Origin: JBFMAP01 sp964632135
GTDB taxonomy: Archaea > Micrarchaeota > Micrarchaeia > Burarchaeales > JBFMAP01
Direction: 5' to 3'
Assembly (NCBI GenBank): GCA_964632135.1
Contig: CAZWEI010000056.1
Location: 1 to 7,057 of the forward strand
DNA length: 7,057 nt
Both the position numbers and the translations under genes were made by a program. Below, one piece after another: positions 5,571 to 7,057 of the stretch (within the stretch, counting starts at the first letter, position 1; every line of letters begins with the position of its first letter). The notes under the pieces are model-generated. The model was not told where the DNA came from. It was given only the letters and a program-made list of their open reading frames with translations, and did not search any database.

Positions 5571-6470
5571 CTAAACCCTCTCGAAGACCTGCTCGCGCGA
5601 GTAGATGTGGATGCCGTCCTTCTCGAAGCGGAAGGGGCAGAACCTGTTGCTGTGCGCGCTACCCCTCATCTTCAGCACCTCGAGCGCGCGCGTGCGCGCC
5701 GACTCCTCGCGCGTGTGGTACAAAATGAGTATAGTATCCACGAGGTATTTCACGCCGCTCGCAGGCGACTCGTCGTGCGTGACAGGAACCTCGGAAACCA
5801 CGAGGCTCGTGCACTTCCAGTTCTTGAGCATGTCGAAAAGTTCGATGATGGACTCTCGCGCGCGGTATTCGGAATCGAAAAGGAGCGAGTAAGAGGTAAC
5901 GGAATCGAGCACCACGCGCTTCGCGCCTATCGATTCAATCGTGTCGCGTATCGTCCCGCCCCCCTCCTTCACGAGTTTCACGACCTCGTGGGGCTTGTAG
6001 AACACGAACGCGAACTTCTTCTCCTTCTCCAATTTCTCGAAATCCCAGCCGAACCCGCGGAGGTGCCTGTACACGTTGTCCTTTGATTCCGTGAAACTTA
6101 TGTAAACCCCCGGCTCGTTGTGAGCAACCGCGCCGTTGTAAAGAAACTGCAGCGCGAAAGTGGATTTTCCGCTTCCCGCATCCCCGCACACGAGGATGGT
6201 GCTCTCCTTCTCAAACCCGCCGCTTATGAGTTCGTCAAGACCGTTTATCCCAGAGGGCACGCGGTCGATGGGCCTCGCGCCAGCGCCGGGGTTGAACGCC
6301 CGTTCTATCTCAATTACGCCGGTTTTCCCCTTTTCCGCGCGCGGTTGCGGCTGCGCATCCCCTTTTCCCTTTTGCGCCGGTTTCTCCTCTGCGGCGCGTT
6401 CAGGCTTGTGCTTGGGTTTTGAAATTGTTATCGGCTTCAGCCTCAATCGCGGAAACTTCGGACCACCCAT
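5571..6470 (-). CDS. Single-domain KaiC/RAD55-like RecA-superfamily ATPase
   Basis: This is a 299-residue cytoplasmic ATPase of the KaiC/RadA/RAD55 type. Residues 1 to about 55 form a Pro/Lys/Glu-rich, probably disordered basic tail. The domain opens with PSGINGLDELISGGF, followed by Walker A GDAGSGKST (96-104), the strand VYISFTES (123-130), Walker B RVVLDS (D189), and the C-terminal strand pair ALEVLKMRGSAHSN and FEKDGIHIY typical of archaeal KaiC-like proteins. At the catalytic glutamate position KaiC usually has Glu-Glu; here it is Thr-Glu (T127, E128), so one acidic residue remains. Only one RecA domain is present, so it is not a full clock-type KaiC. Family members are thought to act as ATP-dependent switches in signalling or motility; ArlH is a relative, but no archaellum gene is visible here. 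ATG 6470 was chosen because GGTGAT (6479-6474) precedes it by three bases; GTG 6482 would overlap that site. Confidence 0.88.
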   Translation of the reverse strand: MGGPKFPRLRLKPITISKPKHKPERAAEEKPAQKGKGDAQPQPRAEKGKTGVIEIERAFNPGAGARPIDRVPSGINGLDELISGGFEKESTILVCGDAGSGKSTFALQFLYNGAVAHNEPGVYISFTESKDNVYRHLRGFGWDFEKLEKEKKFAFVFYKPHEVVKLVKEGGGTIRDTIESIGAKRVVLDSVTSYSLLFDSEYRARESIIELFDMLKNWKCTSLVVSEVPVTHDESPASGVKYLVDTILILYHTREESARTRALEVLKMRGSAHSNRFCPFRFEKDGIHIYSREQVFERV

Positions 6471-6473
6471 AAC

Positions 6474-6479
6474 ATCACC
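6474..6479 (-). promoter_or_regulatory. Ribosome binding site of the KaiC-like gene
   Basis: GGTGAT (minus strand) lies three bases before ATG 6470 and argues against the in-frame GTG at 6482, which would place the site inside the gene. Confidence 0.65.
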
Positions 6480-6520
6480 CACAATTAGATTTTCTTTTAC
6501 GGTTTTTCTTCTCGTCCTCG

Positions 6521-6530
6521 GTTTTTAAAT
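6521..6530 (-). promoter_or_regulatory. TATA box of the KaiC-like gene
   Basis: The minus strand reads ATTTAAAAAC (6530-6521), an archaeal TATA-like element about 55 bases before ATG 6470. A start near 6500 would leave a leader of about 30 bases including the ribosome binding site. Confidence 0.5.
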
Positions 6531-6563
6531 CTTCCCATGCGTTTTGATGCCGTTCCGATATGG

Positions 6564-6570
6564 TTTTAAA
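6564..6570 (+). promoter_or_regulatory. TATA box of enolase
   Basis: TTTTAAA lies in an otherwise GC-rich stretch 48 bases before ATG 6618. A start about 25 bases downstream, near 6593, would leave a leader of about 25 bases carrying GGTGAT. It sits back to back with the KaiC-like promoter. Confidence 0.5.
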
Positions 6571-6607
6571 CAGGCGCGTGCAATTGATTTTCTGCAGACT
6601 CGTATAT

Positions 6608-6613
6608 GGTGAT
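6608..6613 (+). promoter_or_regulatory. Ribosome binding site of enolase
   Basis: GGTGAT followed by four T residues and ATG 6618; same hexamer as the other well-defined starts in the window. Confidence 0.7.
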
Positions 6614-6617
6614 TTTT

Positions 6618-7057
6618 ATGTCGTTCAAGATAAAATCAGTCTTCGCGCGCGAGATTCTGGACTCACGCGGAAACCCGACCGTCGAAGTGGAGGTCAGGAC
6701 GCAGAAGGGGGTTGGGCGCGCGGCAGCGCCGTCAGGCGCGTCCACAGGAAGCAACGAGGCGCTCGAGCTCCGCGACGGCGGCAAGAGATATGGCGGAAAA
6801 GGCGTCCTGACCGCGGTTGAAAATGTCAACAAAAAGATAGCACGAAGGCTCGTTGGAAAGGACGCGAAAAAGCAGCGGGAGCTCGATGGTTTGGACGTCC
6901 ACGCCCAGCCGCTCGACACCGCGGTTGCCAACCTGGCCGAGAAGGCGCAACTGGAGGCCATCGCCTTCCCGTGGGGCAAGCATGGCGCCATCAACCTCGA
7001 CCCCAGCGTCAAGGTGACCCTGAAGGCCCAAAAGACGACTCTGGGCGGGGCGCTGGA
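6618..7057 (+). CDS. eno: Enolase, N-terminal part (partial; similarity lost after about residue 92)
   Basis: Enolase converts 2-phosphoglycerate to phosphoenolpyruvate in cytoplasmic glycolysis and gluconeogenesis. The first 92 residues are clear: AREILDSRGNPTVEVEV, GRAAAPSGASTG (mobile loop with S39, near the metal and substrate), ALELRDG, YGGKGVLTAVENVN and KKQRELDGL. The family should continue with an LDGT.NKS.LGANAILGVSLA segment, but from D93 (6894) the frame instead reads DVHAQPLDTAVANLAEK and on to TLGGAL, with no enolase motif in any of the three forward frames. The frame stays open to the window end. Alanine codons change from seven GCG and two GCA (no GCC) before the point to mostly GCC (seven of ten) after it. 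The N-terminal call is confident; the last 160 bases may be a misassembly, a recombinant segment or a foreign gene. ATG 6618 has a GGTGAT site four bases upstream. Confidence 0.85.
   Translation, partial: MSFKIKSVFAREILDSRGNPTVEVEVRTQKGVGRAAAPSGASTGSNEALELRDGGKRYGGKGVLTAVENVNKKIARRLVGKDAKKQRELDGLDVHAQPLDTAVANLAEKAQLEAIAFPWGKHGAINLDPSVKVTLKAQKTTLGGAL

Noticed and set aside
5565..6086. A 173-codon open frame on the plus strand opposite the KaiC-like gene
   Set aside because: It lies wholly antisense to a gene with clear Walker motifs, and its Arg/Leu/Val-rich translation is what a GC-rich complementary strand produces.
6566..7031. Two minus-strand frames (148 and 99 codons) overlapping enolase
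   Set aside because: Both cross the well-supported enolase N-terminus and its promoter on the opposite strand and show no family motifs.
6885..7057. A simple frameshift as the explanation for the enolase break
   Set aside because: I translated all three forward frames after 6885; none contains the LGANA or NKS motifs expected next, so a one- or two-base indel does not restore the family sequence.

Overview
The window reads as a stretch of archaeal chromosome, most likely from an uncultivated, DPANN-like lineage. Supporting signs are an archaeal-type FtsZ tail, a class III (type IV pilin-like) signal peptide, a single-domain KaiC/RAD55-type ATPase, TATA-box promoters, GGTGA-type ribosome binding sites, and a secreted protein crowded with N-glycosylation sequons. 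The lineage is an inference from gene style; no marker here fixes it. Most genes are GC-rich and prefer GCG for alanine. Coding density is very high: no gene-free stretch exceeds about 190 bases, and I saw no tRNA, rRNA, CRISPR array or insertion sequence.

Layout: 1-151 is the C-terminal end of a plus-strand ftsZ. Eleven bases later (or five, if a GTG start is used) begins a plus-strand gene whose product joins a GIDE/MULAN-type domain, two membrane segments and a LemA domain (to 1440). Its stop codon interlocks with that of a minus-strand surface operon (5190 down to 1437). The operon's first gene encodes a 364-residue protein with a class III signal peptide, a CxxC/proline hinge and an Ig-like tail. 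Its second gene, four bases downstream, encodes an 884-residue secreted multidomain protein with a tandem repeat and 28 sequons. A 187-base divergent promoter region (5191-5377) separates this operon from a small AT-rich plus-strand gene of unknown function (5378-5563). That gene runs convergently, with seven bases between, into a minus-strand KaiC-like ATPase (5571-6470). A second divergent promoter region (6471-6617) precedes plus-strand enolase, which runs off the window.

How they may work together: the two minus-strand genes look like a co-translated cell-surface unit, in which a membrane-anchored pilin-like or stalk protein is made with a large glycosylated, disulfide-rich partner. FtsZ with the LemA/GIDE membrane protein may be a co-transcribed cell-envelope or division pair. 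The KaiC-like ATPase and enolase only share a promoter region.

Most worth a second look: the LemA-GIDE fusion beside ftsZ; the sequon-saturated repeats and the CxxC hinge of the surface pair; the low-GC orphan small gene; and the apparent break in enolase near 6894, where similarity to the family stops and codon choice changes although the frame stays open. That break could be an assembly chimera or a real recombination.
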